Assembly: GCA_934162265.1 (NCBI GenBank)
Contig: CAKPHZ010000002.1
Location: 6,949 to 70,948 of the forward strand
DNA from: an uncultured Bacilli bacterium
GTDB lineage: Bacteria > Bacillota_I > Bacilli_A > RF39 > UBA660
Length of the DNA: 64,000 nucleotides
Direction of reading: 5' to 3'
Of the stretch, positions 50,858 to 60,600 are shown piece by piece. Positions within the stretch are counted from its first letter, which is position 1; every line of letters begins with the position of its first letter. The notes beneath the pieces are model-generated. The model was not told the origin of the DNA. It did no database searches and was given only the letters and a program-made list of their open reading frames with translations. The translations under genes and the position numbers were made by a program.

Positions 50858-52489
50858 ATGAATTATGATGATTTAGCTAATTTATTGTACCCAGATGTTA
50901 CCAAAACAATAGATGATTTAGAGAAGATGTATCCTAAAAGAAATCTACCAGAAGGTGCAGAGGTAATGAGATTTGCACCTAGTCCAACAGGTAGAATGCA
51001 TTTGGGAAATCTTTATGCTTCTTTTATTCCAGAAGTTATTGCTAAACAAACTAATGGAATATTTATTGTAAGAATTGAAGATACTGATCAGAAAAGAAAA
51101 ATTGAAAATGGAATTGAATTAGGAATAAATGACTTAGAACACTATAATTATAAAGTAGATGAAGATCCTATTAAAGGTGGTAATTATGGACCATATATTC
51201 AATCACAAAGAATCAACATATACCATACAATTGCCAAATATCTTGTTTCTGTAGGTAGAGCATATCCCTGTTTTTGCTCTGAAGAAGACTTAAATCAGAT
51301 GAGACAAATTCAAGAAAGTAAAAAAGATAGAATTGGTTATTATGGACATTATGCAAAGTGTCGTAATTTAACCTATGATGAAATAAAAAAACATATTGAT
51401 AAAGGTGATAAATGGGTATTGAGATTAAAATCAAAAGGAAACTTTAATAGTCAAATAATACTTAAAGATTTAGTAAAAGGAACAATAAAATTACCAGAAA
51501 ATGATTTAGACCAAGTAATAGTTAAATCTGATGGTATTCCCCCATATGCCTTTGCACATGTGTGTGATGATCATTTTATGAGAGTTACAATTGTTACAAG
51601 AGATGATTCTTATATTTCCTCTGTTCCATATCATTTGGAATTATGGAAAGCTTGTGGATTTGAACCTCCAAAATTTGCACACCTTCTACCATTAAATATT
51701 AAAGATGGTGATTCAGTAAGAAAAATCAGTAAAAGAAAAGATCCCAAAGCAGCAGCAATATATTATCATGAAAAAGGAATTCCTGTAGAAGCAATTAAAT
51801 TGTATTTTGCAACCTTAATGAATTCTAATTTTGATAGTTGGTATTTACAAAATCCAACTAAATCTTATAGAGATTTTAAATTTTCTTTTAGCAAAATGAG
51901 TAAAAATGGAGCATTATTCGATTTAGATAAAATAATAAATATATCTAGAAACTATATTTCAAGATTAACAGCAAAAGAAGTATATAATAACCTATTACAA
52001 TGGACTTTAGAATTTGATAAACCTTTTGCCGAACTAATAACAAAGTATAAATTATATACGATCAATATTTTAAATATAGAAAGAGAACAAAAAAAACCTA
52101 GAAAAGATTTCTGTTGTTATTCTGAAATAAAATCATATATATGGTATATGTATAATGAATTGTTTAATAACATTGAATATGAATGGCAAAATATCAATAA
52201 TATAAATGAAATTAGAACCATTTTAACGGATTATATAAATAATTATTATAATATAGCTGATGATAAAGATACTTGGTTTAATAAGATGAAAGAATTATCA
52301 GATAAATATGGATATTGTTCCAATGTAAAATTGTATAAAGAAAAACCTAATGATTATAAAGGAAGTATTATTGATATAAGTATAATTATTAGAGTAGCAT
52401 TAACAAGTAAATCTACGACACCAGATTTATACGAAATAATGAAATTATTAGGAATAGAAAACATCAAAAAGAGAATAAGTTTATTATAA
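50858..52489 (+). CDS. gltX: glutamyl-tRNA synthetase
   Basis: A class I synthetase of 543 residues that charges tRNA-Glu. HIGH-type motif in FAPSPTGRMHLGN, then FIVRIEDTDQKR, the glutamate-pocket region, and KMSKS-type KISKRKDP. An N-terminal extension of about 35 residues precedes the catalytic core. The C-terminal anticodon-binding part is helical and divergent. I start at ATG 50858, nine bases after AGAAAGGA; an earlier TTG lies inside the T-box terminator. It is transcribed from the T-box leader. Confidence 0.9.
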   Translation: MNYDDLANLLYPDVTKTIDDLEKMYPKRNLPEGAEVMRFAPSPTGRMHLGNLYASFIPEVIAKQTNGIFIVRIEDTDQKRKIENGIELGINDLEHYNYKVDEDPIKGGNYGPYIQSQRINIYHTIAKYLVSVGRAYPCFCSEEDLNQMRQIQESKKDRIGYYGHYAKCRNLTYDEIKKHIDKGDKWVLRLKSKGNFNSQIILKDLVKGTIKLPENDLDQVIVKSDGIPPYAFAHVCDDHFMRVTIVTRDDSYISSVPYHLELWKACGFEPPKFAHLLPLNIKDGDSVRKISKRKDPKAAAIYYHEKGIPVEAIKLYFATLMNSNFDSWYLQNPTKSYRDFKFSFSKMSKNGALFDLDKIINISRNYISRLTAKEVYNNLLQWTLEFDKPFAELITKYKLYTINILNIEREQKKPRKDFCCYSEIKSYIWYMYNELFNNIEYEWQNINNINEIRTILTDYINNYYNIADDKDTWFNKMKELSDKYGYCSNVKLYKEKPNDYKGSIIDISIIIRVALTSKSTTPDLYEIMKLLGIENIKKRISLL

Positions 52490-52806
52490 AATTTCTTTTC
52501 ATACTTAATTATCATTAATTATTTATTTGGTACATAAGAATTATTAAGTTCTTCATTTCAAGAACTTTTTTCTTTTCCTTTTAAATTTATTCAATAAAAA
52601 ATAAATTTAAGTATTTTAATGAGAATATGAATTTATCTCTCCCTATTTATTAGCTATTCAATTTTTTAGATTTTAACATGAAACGAGAATTTCACTTAAT
52701 ATAGAGAATAAGAATAAATAAGTATTTTTTCCCCTCTAAATTAAATAAATATTTATTTTCATAAAGTATTAGATATGATATAATACTAGAGAAAGAAGTT
52801 GATTTT
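52490..52806 (+). terminator. gltX-map intergenic region with terminator and promoter
   Basis: A hairpin AAGTTCTT (52546-52553) with AAGAACTT (52560-52567) and a T run ends the gltX unit. An extended -10 promoter for map, TGA-TATAAT, is at 52776-52784. One AAGTATTTTTT copy is near 52722. Nothing else is seen in the region. Confidence 0.65.
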
Positions 52807-53556
52807 ATGATTACAATAAAAAGCAAAGAAGAAATAGAATTAATGAGAAAAGCAGGCTACTTAGTAAGCTTAACCCATCAATATTTAAAACCTTTTATCA
52901 AGTCTGGAATAACAACCAAAGAATTAGATACATTAGCCGAAAGATTTATCAAAGAACATGATGGCATTCCCACTTGTAAAGGCTATGAAGGATATCCAGC
53001 TACATTATGTGTAAGTGTTAATGATGAAGTTGTTCATGGTATTCCAGGAAAAAGAAAATTAAAAAATGGCGATATTGTTAGTATCGATATGGTAATAGGT
53101 TATCATGGTTATCAAGGAGATGCCGCTTGGACCTATGCTGTGGGTGATATTAGTGAAGAAAAAAAATATTTAATGGAACACACTGAAAAAGCTCTATACG
53201 AAGGAATCAAGCAAGTAAAACCAGGCAACCATATTGGCGATATTTCCCATGCTGTAGAAACCTATGCTACAAAACACAATTTAGGTGTTGTAAAAGAATT
53301 AGTAGGTCATGGAATAGGAACTGAAATGCATGAAGATCCTGATGTTCCAAATTATGGAAAAGCTGGAACAGGTCCAAAATTAAAACCAGGAATGGTTATT
53401 TGTATTGAACCCATGCTAAACTTAGGAAGTGCTGCTGTTGGAATATTAGATGATGATTGGACAATAGTAACCGAAGATGGAAATCCAGCTTCCCACTATG
53501 AACACACCATTTTAGTAACCAAAGATGGATATGAAATACTAACGCCAAGAATATAA
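52807..53556 (+). CDS. map: methionine aminopeptidase type I
   Basis: A 249-residue metalloprotease that removes N-terminal Met. The five metal ligands are in their usual places: Asp in VSIDMVIGYHGYQGD (two aspartates), His in VGHGIGTEMHEDP, Glu in CIEPMLNLG and Glu in YEHTILVT. Its own promoter is upstream; trmR follows ten bases later. Confidence 0.94.
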   Translation: MITIKSKEEIELMRKAGYLVSLTHQYLKPFIKSGITTKELDTLAERFIKEHDGIPTCKGYEGYPATLCVSVNDEVVHGIPGKRKLKNGDIVSIDMVIGYHGYQGDAAWTYAVGDISEEKKYLMEHTEKALYEGIKQVKPGNHIGDISHAVETYATKHNLGVVKELVGHGIGTEMHEDPDVPNYGKAGTGPKLKPGMVICIEPMLNLGSAAVGILDDDWTIVTEDGNPASHYEHTILVTKDGYEILTPRI

Positions 53557-53565
53557 GGAAATATT

Positions 53566-54138
53566 ATGATAGAAGAAATAGAAAAATATGCAAAAGAACA
53601 TAAAGTTCCTATTATGTTAAAAGATGGAATAGAATACTTATGTAACTATATCCAAGAAAATCATATCCAAAATATCTTAGAAATCGGAACAGCAATTGGT
53701 TATTCAGCAATCAAAATGGCTTTAGTTAAAGAAAATATCCATATTACTACAATAGAAAGAGATGAAGAAAGGTACAATATTGCTCTAGAAAATATTCAAA
53801 ATATGCACTTAGAAGATAGAATTACCCTAATATTAGGAGATGCCATGGAAGTCAATGTAACAGGCAATTTTGATCTAATTTTTATTGATGCTTCCAAAGG
53901 ACATAGCATTGATTTCTTTGAAAAATATGAACCCTACTTAAAAAAAGGAGGTACAATCATAACCGATAATCTTTCTTTTCATGGGTTAGTAGAAAATGAA
54001 GCATTAGCAGTTACTAAAAATCAAAAAGGCTTAGTAAAAAGAATCAAAAAATTTATAGACTTCTTAGAAAATAATCCAAACTATTGTACAAGCTATATAG
54101 AAGTAGGAGATAAAATCAGTATTTCTATAAAAAAATAA
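53566..54138 (+). CDS. trmR: tRNA 5-hydroxyuridine methyltransferase TrmR (YrrM)-like
   Basis: A 190-residue class I O-methyltransferase. Motif I EIGTAIGYSAIKMA, acidic TIERDEERY, and the catalytic region FIDASKGHSIDFFE with TDNLSFHG, as in the catechol-OMT-like YrrM/TrmR family. In Bacillus TrmR methylates 5-hydroxyuridine-34 to 5-methoxyuridine in tRNA, and its gene neighbours two U32-peptidase-like genes, exactly the order seen here, which is the main reason to prefer this role over another small-molecule methyltransferase. Confidence 0.85.
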   Translation: MIEEIEKYAKEHKVPIMLKDGIEYLCNYIQENHIQNILEIGTAIGYSAIKMALVKENIHITTIERDEERYNIALENIQNMHLEDRITLILGDAMEVNVTGNFDLIFIDASKGHSIDFFEKYEPYLKKGGTIITDNLSFHGLVENEALAVTKNQKGLVKRIKKFIDFLENNPNYCTSYIEVGDKISISIKK

Positions 54139-54151
54139 AGGAGGAATTGAA

Positions 54152-54973
54152 TTGAAAAAAATACTTATTATTCCCAATAGCCTAGACTTATTAGGCAGTG
54201 TTTTAGAAAAAGATGTTGCAGGTGTAATCCTTCCCATTACTAATTTATCAGTAAATCGAGATCTCACATTCTCATTAGAAGAAATAAAAACTATCCTTAA
54301 TATGACTTCCAAAGAAATTTCTGTATCAATCAATAAAATTATGCATAATTCTGATTTAAAAGAATTAGAAAATACTCTAGTAGCATTAAATAAAATGAAT
54401 ATTAGTAAAATTTTCTTTTATGATTTAGCAGTCTTAAACATTTGCAAAAGATTAGGAATCAAAAAAGATTTAGTAATCTTCCAAGAACATCTAAATACTA
54501 GCATTTATTCAAACCATTTTTGGAAAAAGAATGGCGTAAAGTATACAGTAATCTCTAATGATATTACGAAAGAAGAAATCAATGAAATCTCTCCCTCTAT
54601 GCCTCTTATGCTAATTAGTTATGGTTATATTCCAATCTTCTATTCTAGAAGATATTTAATTACAAATTACTTAAATTATATTCACGAAAATAAAGAAAAA
54701 GGACATTACTATATTAAGAATAAAGAAGATAAATATCCAATTGTCGAAGAAGAATATGGAACAACAATCTATACCAAAGAACCCATTAATTTAATTAATG
54801 AAATAAAAAATATTAAAGTAGAATACTTAATCCTAAATTCAACCTTAATAGAAAATAAAGTCTTTTTAAGTACTTTAGATCAATACTTAAAGGAAGAAGA
54901 AGACAATCATAAACATTATACAGGCTTCTTAAACGAAAAGACCATTTATAGAGTAGGAGATAAAAATCAATGA
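54152..54973 (+). CDS. U32-peptidase-like protein, TrhP1/YrrN type
   Basis: A 273-residue divergent member of the peptidase U32 family. The TIM-barrel-like repeats are visible (DVAGVILPITNLS, EISVSINKIMHNSDLKELE, LNTSIYSNHFWKKNGV), but the Cys-rich signature of the main subunit is absent, as expected for the YrrN-type partner. With the next gene it would hydroxylate uridine-34 using prephenate-derived chemistry. The start is TTG at 54152 with AAAGGAGG seven bases upstream. Its TGA overlaps the next ATG by four bases. Confidence 0.72.
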   Translation: MKKILIIPNSLDLLGSVLEKDVAGVILPITNLSVNRDLTFSLEEIKTILNMTSKEISVSINKIMHNSDLKELENTLVALNKMNISKIFFYDLAVLNICKRLGIKKDLVIFQEHLNTSIYSNHFWKKNGVKYTVISNDITKEEINEISPSMPLMLISYGYIPIFYSRRYLITNYLNYIHENKEKGHYYIKNKEDKYPIVEEEYGTTIYTKEPINLINEIKNIKVEYLILNSTLIENKVFLSTLDQYLKEEEDNHKHYTGFLNEKTIYRVGDKNQ

Positions 54974-56169
54974 AAAAAGTAGAATTATTAGCACCAGCTG
55001 GCGATATAGAAAAATTAAAATTTGCCTATCTCTATGGAGCAGATGCAGTTTATATTGGAGGAAAAAATTATAGTTTACGTGCCAATGCCAAAAACTTCTC
55101 CAACGAAGAAATTAAAGAAGCTGCGTGTATTGCCCATTCTCTAGGAAAAAAATTATATGTAACAGTTAATATTACTTTTCATAATGAAGATTATCAAGGA
55201 TTGTTAGAATATTTAAAAGAATTAGAAAAATATAAAGTAGATGCTATTATCGTATCAGATATGGCTGTTGTAGATTTAGTAAACCAAGAAAAATTAAATC
55301 TTAAAATTCATATCTCTACCCAAATGTCCAACGCTAATATCGAAAGCGTTAGTTTCCTAAAAGATCAAGGGGTAGAAAGAGTAGTATTAGCCAGAGAATG
55401 CTCTAAGGAAAACATCAGGGAAATTATCGAAAAAACAGGGGTTGAAATTGAATGTTTTCTTCATGGAGCTATGTGTTCCTCTTATTCAGGAAGATGTGTT
55501 TTATCTAATTATTTTACCAAAAGAGATGCTAATCGTGGAGGATGTGCTCAAATTTGTCGCTGGTGCTTTGAACTAGAAAAAGAAAACCAAAAAAAATCTA
55601 ATGAAACAGAATTTACAATGTCTTCAAAAGATTTATCATTAATTAATTCTCTAAAAGAAATGATTGAAATAGGAATTACTTCCCTAAAAGTAGAAGGAAG
55701 AATGCGAAGCAACTATTATATTGCAACAGTAATCAGCACTTATCGTGAAGCAATTGATCATATTTATAAAAATACTTATACAAAATCTTTACAAGAATAT
55801 TATCAAAAAGTATTAAATAGAGTTGCCAACCGTGAAAGCACCGATCAATTCTTTAATACCTTTCCAGGAGTAGAAGCCCAGTACTATCTAGGTAGACAAG
55901 AAGTATCTAATCAAGATTTTTTAGGAATTGTTCTAGATTACGACAAAAAAGAAAAATTGGTAACCTTAACGCAAAGAAACTACTTCAAACCAGAAGATGA
56001 AGTAGAAATGTTTGGTCCAAATATTCAAGCCTTCTCATTTAAAGTTCCTAAAATTTATAACGAAGAGATGAAAGAAGTAGAAGTCGCTAGACACCCACAA
56101 GAAGTCATAAAATTTTATTTAGATAAAGAAGTATACCCTAATGATATAATGAGAATAAAAATAAAATAA
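54970..56169 (+). CDS. U32-peptidase-like tRNA hydroxylation protein, TrhP2/YrrO type
   Basis: A 399-residue U32-family protein. It begins with VELLAPAGDIEKLKFAYLYGADAVYIGG and carries the family signature EIECFLHGAMCSSYSGRC followed by more cysteines (GGCAQICRWCFEL), likely Fe-S ligands. The order trmR, TrhP1-like, TrhP2-like matches the Bacillus yrrMNO locus for ho5U/mo5U wobble modification. No evidence in the sequence for a protease role. An overlap of four bases couples it to the gene before. Confidence 0.87.
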   Translation: MKKVELLAPAGDIEKLKFAYLYGADAVYIGGKNYSLRANAKNFSNEEIKEAACIAHSLGKKLYVTVNITFHNEDYQGLLEYLKELEKYKVDAIIVSDMAVVDLVNQEKLNLKIHISTQMSNANIESVSFLKDQGVERVVLARECSKENIREIIEKTGVEIECFLHGAMCSSYSGRCVLSNYFTKRDANRGGCAQICRWCFELEKENQKKSNETEFTMSSKDLSLINSLKEMIEIGITSLKVEGRMRSNYYIATVISTYREAIDHIYKNTYTKSLQEYYQKVLNRVANRESTDQFFNTFPGVEAQYYLGRQEVSNQDFLGIVLDYDKKEKLVTLTQRNYFKPEDEVEMFGPNIQAFSFKVPKIYNEEMKEVEVARHPQEVIKFYLDKEVYPNDIMRIKIK

Positions 56170-56199
56170 AATTTAAATTAAACTATTATGGAGGAAAAA

Positions 56200-57213
56200 A
56201 TGAACATAAAAGAAGAATTATTAAAACTAAGAGAAAAAATAATGAAAAAGGGAAAAAAGAAAGAAGGATCAGAACAAGATAAAGATACATATGATTTAAA
56301 TGATAAAGTAGAAGAATTTATTGAGTGGTATAAAAATAATATGGTAAAAGGACTTTATACGGATATTGGCGAGTATCATCTTCCTAATGAAATGAGAAAT
56401 TTCATTGAAAAAATAGCAGTATGGTATGAACTAAGATATCCTAATGATAAAGTAAATCTAATAATAGAAAGTAGTAAAAAATTAAAAAGTATAGAAAATA
56501 TCATAAAACAGAATAATAAACAAACAAACCCAGAAACAGAAATTTATGGTATTAAATCTTTCTATGATGCATTATCAAACGAAGAAAAATTTTATTTAAG
56601 CCAACCAAATTATAGAAGTATAGTCTATTGGAAAGGAGTATTATGCTCTGCACATCTTCACTTAAGTAAAAATGGAACTGTCGAAATGTCAGAATGTATG
56701 GATACTGTTATTCCAGGAATTTCAAATGAAGATTTAGAAGGAAAAAATATCAAAGAAGTCGTAAAAATAATCAGGAAAAAAGGAATAATAATTCCAGAAG
56801 ACAGTGAATTAACAAAAGCAATTCAGGATTATAATAATTTAAATTATCAAAAAGAAGAAATCTTAAATTGTGTAATGTACAGAATTATTGAACGTGGAGG
56901 AAATCGAATAGGACCAAAAAGAGCATTCTTATTTGCTAAAGAATTTGGTAGGGATATTAGTATTCCTATGATGTACGCAATAGATTACTCTGATCCAGGA
57001 TTAAGATTATTCATCAATGAATATATAAAAGCTGGTGGTTCTAAAGATTTAGAATGTTTAGTAGGATATTTTTCAAAAGTTAGTAAAGATGAACCATTAG
57101 AAAAAGTATCTATTCAAGAATTAATCCTAACACATCCTAATAATACAACTTCCTTTTATACAGAAGAAGAAAATGAATTACATCAAAGGCTTATTCATTC
57201 CTTAAAAAAGTAA
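56200..57213 (+). CDS. unknown 337-residue protein
   Basis: Not recognised. After a charged N-terminal coiled coil it has a helical middle (EEFIEWYKNNMVKG, IEKIAVWYELRYP), a short beta region (YWKGVLCSAHLHLSKNGTVEMSEC), and a C-terminal part with ERGGNRIGPKRAFLFAKEF and ending with a helix. No signal peptide. I use ATG 56200 since GGAGG lies five bases upstream; an ATG at 56188 precedes that site. It lies after the tRNA-modification genes and before a strong terminator. Confidence 0.55.
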   Translation: MNIKEELLKLREKIMKKGKKKEGSEQDKDTYDLNDKVEEFIEWYKNNMVKGLYTDIGEYHLPNEMRNFIEKIAVWYELRYPNDKVNLIIESSKKLKSIENIIKQNNKQTNPETEIYGIKSFYDALSNEEKFYLSQPNYRSIVYWKGVLCSAHLHLSKNGTVEMSECMDTVIPGISNEDLEGKNIKEVVKIIRKKGIIIPEDSELTKAIQDYNNLNYQKEEILNCVMYRIIERGGNRIGPKRAFLFAKEFGRDISIPMMYAIDYSDPGLRLFINEYIKAGGSKDLECLVGYFSKVSKDEPLEKVSIQELILTHPNNTTSFYTEEENELHQRLIHSLKK

Positions 57214-57217
57214 GTCT

Positions 57218-57263
57218 AAAAAAGACTATTAAGATGAATTAAATATTCTTAATAGTCTTTTTT
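57218..57263. terminator. bidirectional terminator
   Basis: A perfect 17-bp stem (57218-57234 with 57247-57263), A run and T run on opposite ends; serves the + strand unknown gene and the minus-strand spoVS that ends at 57265. Confidence 0.85.
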
Positions 57264-57264
57264 G

Positions 57265-57525
57265 TTAATTTGCTTCTACAATTAATTTTATTGCCGTTCT
57301 TTCTTCACCATCAATTTGAATATCAGTAAAAGCCGGAATACAAACTAAATTTTTACCAGAAGGAGCAACAAATCCTCTAGCAATTGCAATTGCTTTAATC
57401 GCTTGATTTAGCGCGCCAGCTCCAATTGCCTGTATTTCTACGCAACCATGCTCCCTAAATACATTTGCTAGTGCTCCAGCAACAGAATTGGGATTAGACT
57501 TTGTACTTACTTTTAAAGTTTCCAT
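57265..57525 (-). CDS. spoVS: stage V sporulation protein S (SpoVS)
   Basis: An 86-residue Alba-like small protein almost identical in pattern to SpoVS: METLKVSTKSNPNSVAGALA, then EIQAIGAGALNQAIKAIAIARGFVAPSG and the IDGEERTAIKLIVEA end. In Bacillus it acts in spore coat and septation timing, but it also occurs in bacteria that do not sporulate. No other sporulation gene is in the window, so spore formation cannot be concluded. AGAAAGGAATG lies upstream on the minus strand. Confidence 0.9.
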   Translation of the reverse strand: METLKVSTKSNPNSVAGALANVFREHGCVEIQAIGAGALNQAIKAIAIARGFVAPSGKNLVCIPAFTDIQIDGEERTAIKLIVEAN

Positions 57526-57628
57526 ATTTTTTTATTCATTCCTTTCTATAACACTTACAATAAAGCTTATGAAGTATTTTACAAAAAATTCTAAAAAATT
57601 CAAATTGATATAGAATAAAAGAAATAAA

Positions 57629-57657
57629 TAGACAAATTACAATAGTTTTGATATAAT
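57629..57657 (+). promoter_or_regulatory. promoter of essC
   Basis: TAGACA, 17-base spacer, TGA-TATAAT (57652-57657), 36 bases before the GTG start. Confidence 0.65.
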
Positions 57658-57693
57658 AAAATTAACTAAGATAAGAGGATAGGGTGTGATACG

Positions 57694-60600
57694 GTGAAAT
57701 TGTTAATATGTGATTCAAAACGAATAACTTCTTTTAATCTACCATCTAAAATAGAGGATTATTTCATCATAAATTATCAATATTCTGATAATACAATAAC
57801 AGCCACAGAAACAATTACGTTAGAAGCAAAAAATGGATTATGGAATATCTTAACGGATGATACATTAAGAGCAAAAGAAGGAAATATCCTTCTTCAGTAT
57901 CTTCCTTTAAAAGAAAATAATCTTTACAAAGTCTTTTTTTCTGACATTAATCAAGAAATTTTTTTTTATGTATCTAGTAATGATAACATGTACTTAGATT
58001 ATTCTACTGCAGATACAGCTAATATAACAATTGGAAGTGATAATAACGCTACGATTTCTTTTCAAGGCAATAATCTTTTACCACAGCAAATAATTATTAC
58101 CAAAAACGCAAATCAGTATTTGATCAAAAATAATAATAACAGTTCTTTATATGTTTATTTAAATGGCACAATTCTTAATGAGAGTATTTTAAATACTGGG
58201 GACGTAGTTTTTCTTAATGGATTAAAAATAATTTGGATGGGCAATTTTATTAAAGTAATCCAAATTGGAGATAAAATTATTCCCGTTAAGTTACCTATAT
58301 TTAAAACTACAAATACCCAAAATACTTATACATCACTAACAGAAATTGAAAAAAATATTAAATTATTTAAAGAGAATGATATCTTTTTTCATACGCCAAG
58401 AATTAAGAGTGATATAAAAGAATATCAAATCACTATAGAATCTCCACCTTCTCCTTATACTGAACAAAGAGCACCAATGATTTTAACATTAGGTTCTTCC
58501 ATAGCTTTTGGATTAATTTCTTGCATGATGGGAGTATCCGCAGTACAAGAACTAATCAACGGATCAGGAGATAAAACCAGTGCTATTGTAGAGTTAATTA
58601 TTTGTATTTTAATGATTATATCTTCTTTGTTTCTTCCTATGTTAACGGATCTTTGGGAAAAAAATAAACAAAAAAAATTAGAAAATTTACGTCAAAAAAA
58701 ATATAAAGAATATATTGAAAAAAATATTAATCTTCTACAAAAATATATTACTGATCAAGAAAGAATTTTAAAGGAAAATAATTTAGACTATACACCAATA
58801 ATAAGAAATATTGAAAGTAAATCTCGCCAAATTTGGAATAGAAATATATTTGACAATGATTTTTTATCCCTTACTTTTGGAAAAGGAGACATTCCAGCAA
58901 GAATAACAGTAAATTTACCAAATAACGGATTTTCTATGGAAGATGATAATTTAAAAGACTTAATCTATGAAAAATTCAGTCAGAAGCCAATGTTGAAAAA
59001 TGTTCCCGTAAACATGTCTGTAATTAATAACAAAGTTTTACCAGTGCTTTTAGATACCAAATATAAGTTAGATTTTATTCATTCTATTATGGTACAATTA
59101 ATCTATTATCATAGTGGAAAAGATCTAAAAATTGTTATTTTCACTAATAAATCAAATGAATATCGTTGGTCATATTGTAGATATTTACCACATTGTTGGA
59201 ATAGTAAATTTAATAAAAGATTTTTTGCTACTAATGAAGAAGAAATGCAAAACTTATCCCTATATTTAGAATCAATTTATGAAAAAAGAATAAATGAATC
59301 TTCTAACAATGAGGATGGACAAAATACAAGTAGTGATGAGATGTATTTAAATTTTCCAGAATACTATTTAATCATCACAGATGATTTTAAATCAGCAAAG
59401 GATAATTCTATTATTAATAAAATTATTAATGAAGAGAAAAATATAGGCTTTTCTTTATTAATATTTGAAAATTCTATTAACAATTTACCAAGTAAATTTA
59501 ATAATTTTATTGATATTACTGATGATGTTTGTGGAGTTTTTGGGAGAAGTGTAGATTTAGATACACAAATTAAATTTAAAGCTAATTATGAAAGAAACTT
59601 AAATATGGATTTTTATACTAAGGTTATGGCTAATATTCCAATTTATACAAAGGATACAGATGAAAGCATTCCTTCGAGTTTAACCTTTTTAGAAATGTAT
59701 AATGTAGGAAGGGTAGATCAACTAAATGTATTATCCCGTTGGAAATCAAACGATCCAACAATTAGTTTAAAAGCACCAATTGGAGAAAAAGAAAAAGGAA
59801 AAATCGTTGAGCTTGATCTACATGAAAAATTTCACGGGCCACATGGATTAATTGCAGGATCAACTGGAAGTGGTAAATCAGAATTTATTATTACCTATAT
59901 TTTATCTATGGCTATAAATTACCATCCATATGAAGTTCAATTTATTTTAATTGACTATAAAGGTGGTGGTTTGGCTCTTGCCTTTGAGAATAGAGAAACT
60001 GGAATAAAAATTCCACATTTAGTAGGAACAATCACTAATTTAGATAGCAGTGAAATGAATAGAACATTAGTGTCATTAAAAAGTGAACTACAACGTAGAC
60101 AAGTAATTTTTAATGAAACAAGGAATAAATTAGGTGAAAGTACTGTTGATATTTATAAATATCAAAGATTTTATCGAGAGGGAAAAGTTAGTAAACCAAT
60201 GTCTCATTTATTTGTTATTTCGGATGAATTTGCTGAATTGAAAAGTCAACAACCAGATTTTATGGAAGAACTAATTTCAACAGCACGCATCGGAAGAAGT
60301 TTAGGCGTTCACTTGATTCTTGCTACACAAAAACCAAGTGGTGTAGTTGATGATCAAATATGGTCTAATACAAGATTTAGAGTATGTTTAAGAGTGCAAT
60401 CAAGTGAAGATAGTGTAGAAATGCTTAAGCAGCCAGAAGCAGCAACTATAAAAGAAAGTGGAAGATTTTACTTACAAGTTGGTAGTAATGAAATTTTTGA
60501 ATTAGCTCAATCTGGTTGGTCGGGAGCATTATATAATCCAACCGCAAAAATAATAAAACCAATTGATGATAATATCAATTTTGTAAACAACTGTGGTGAA

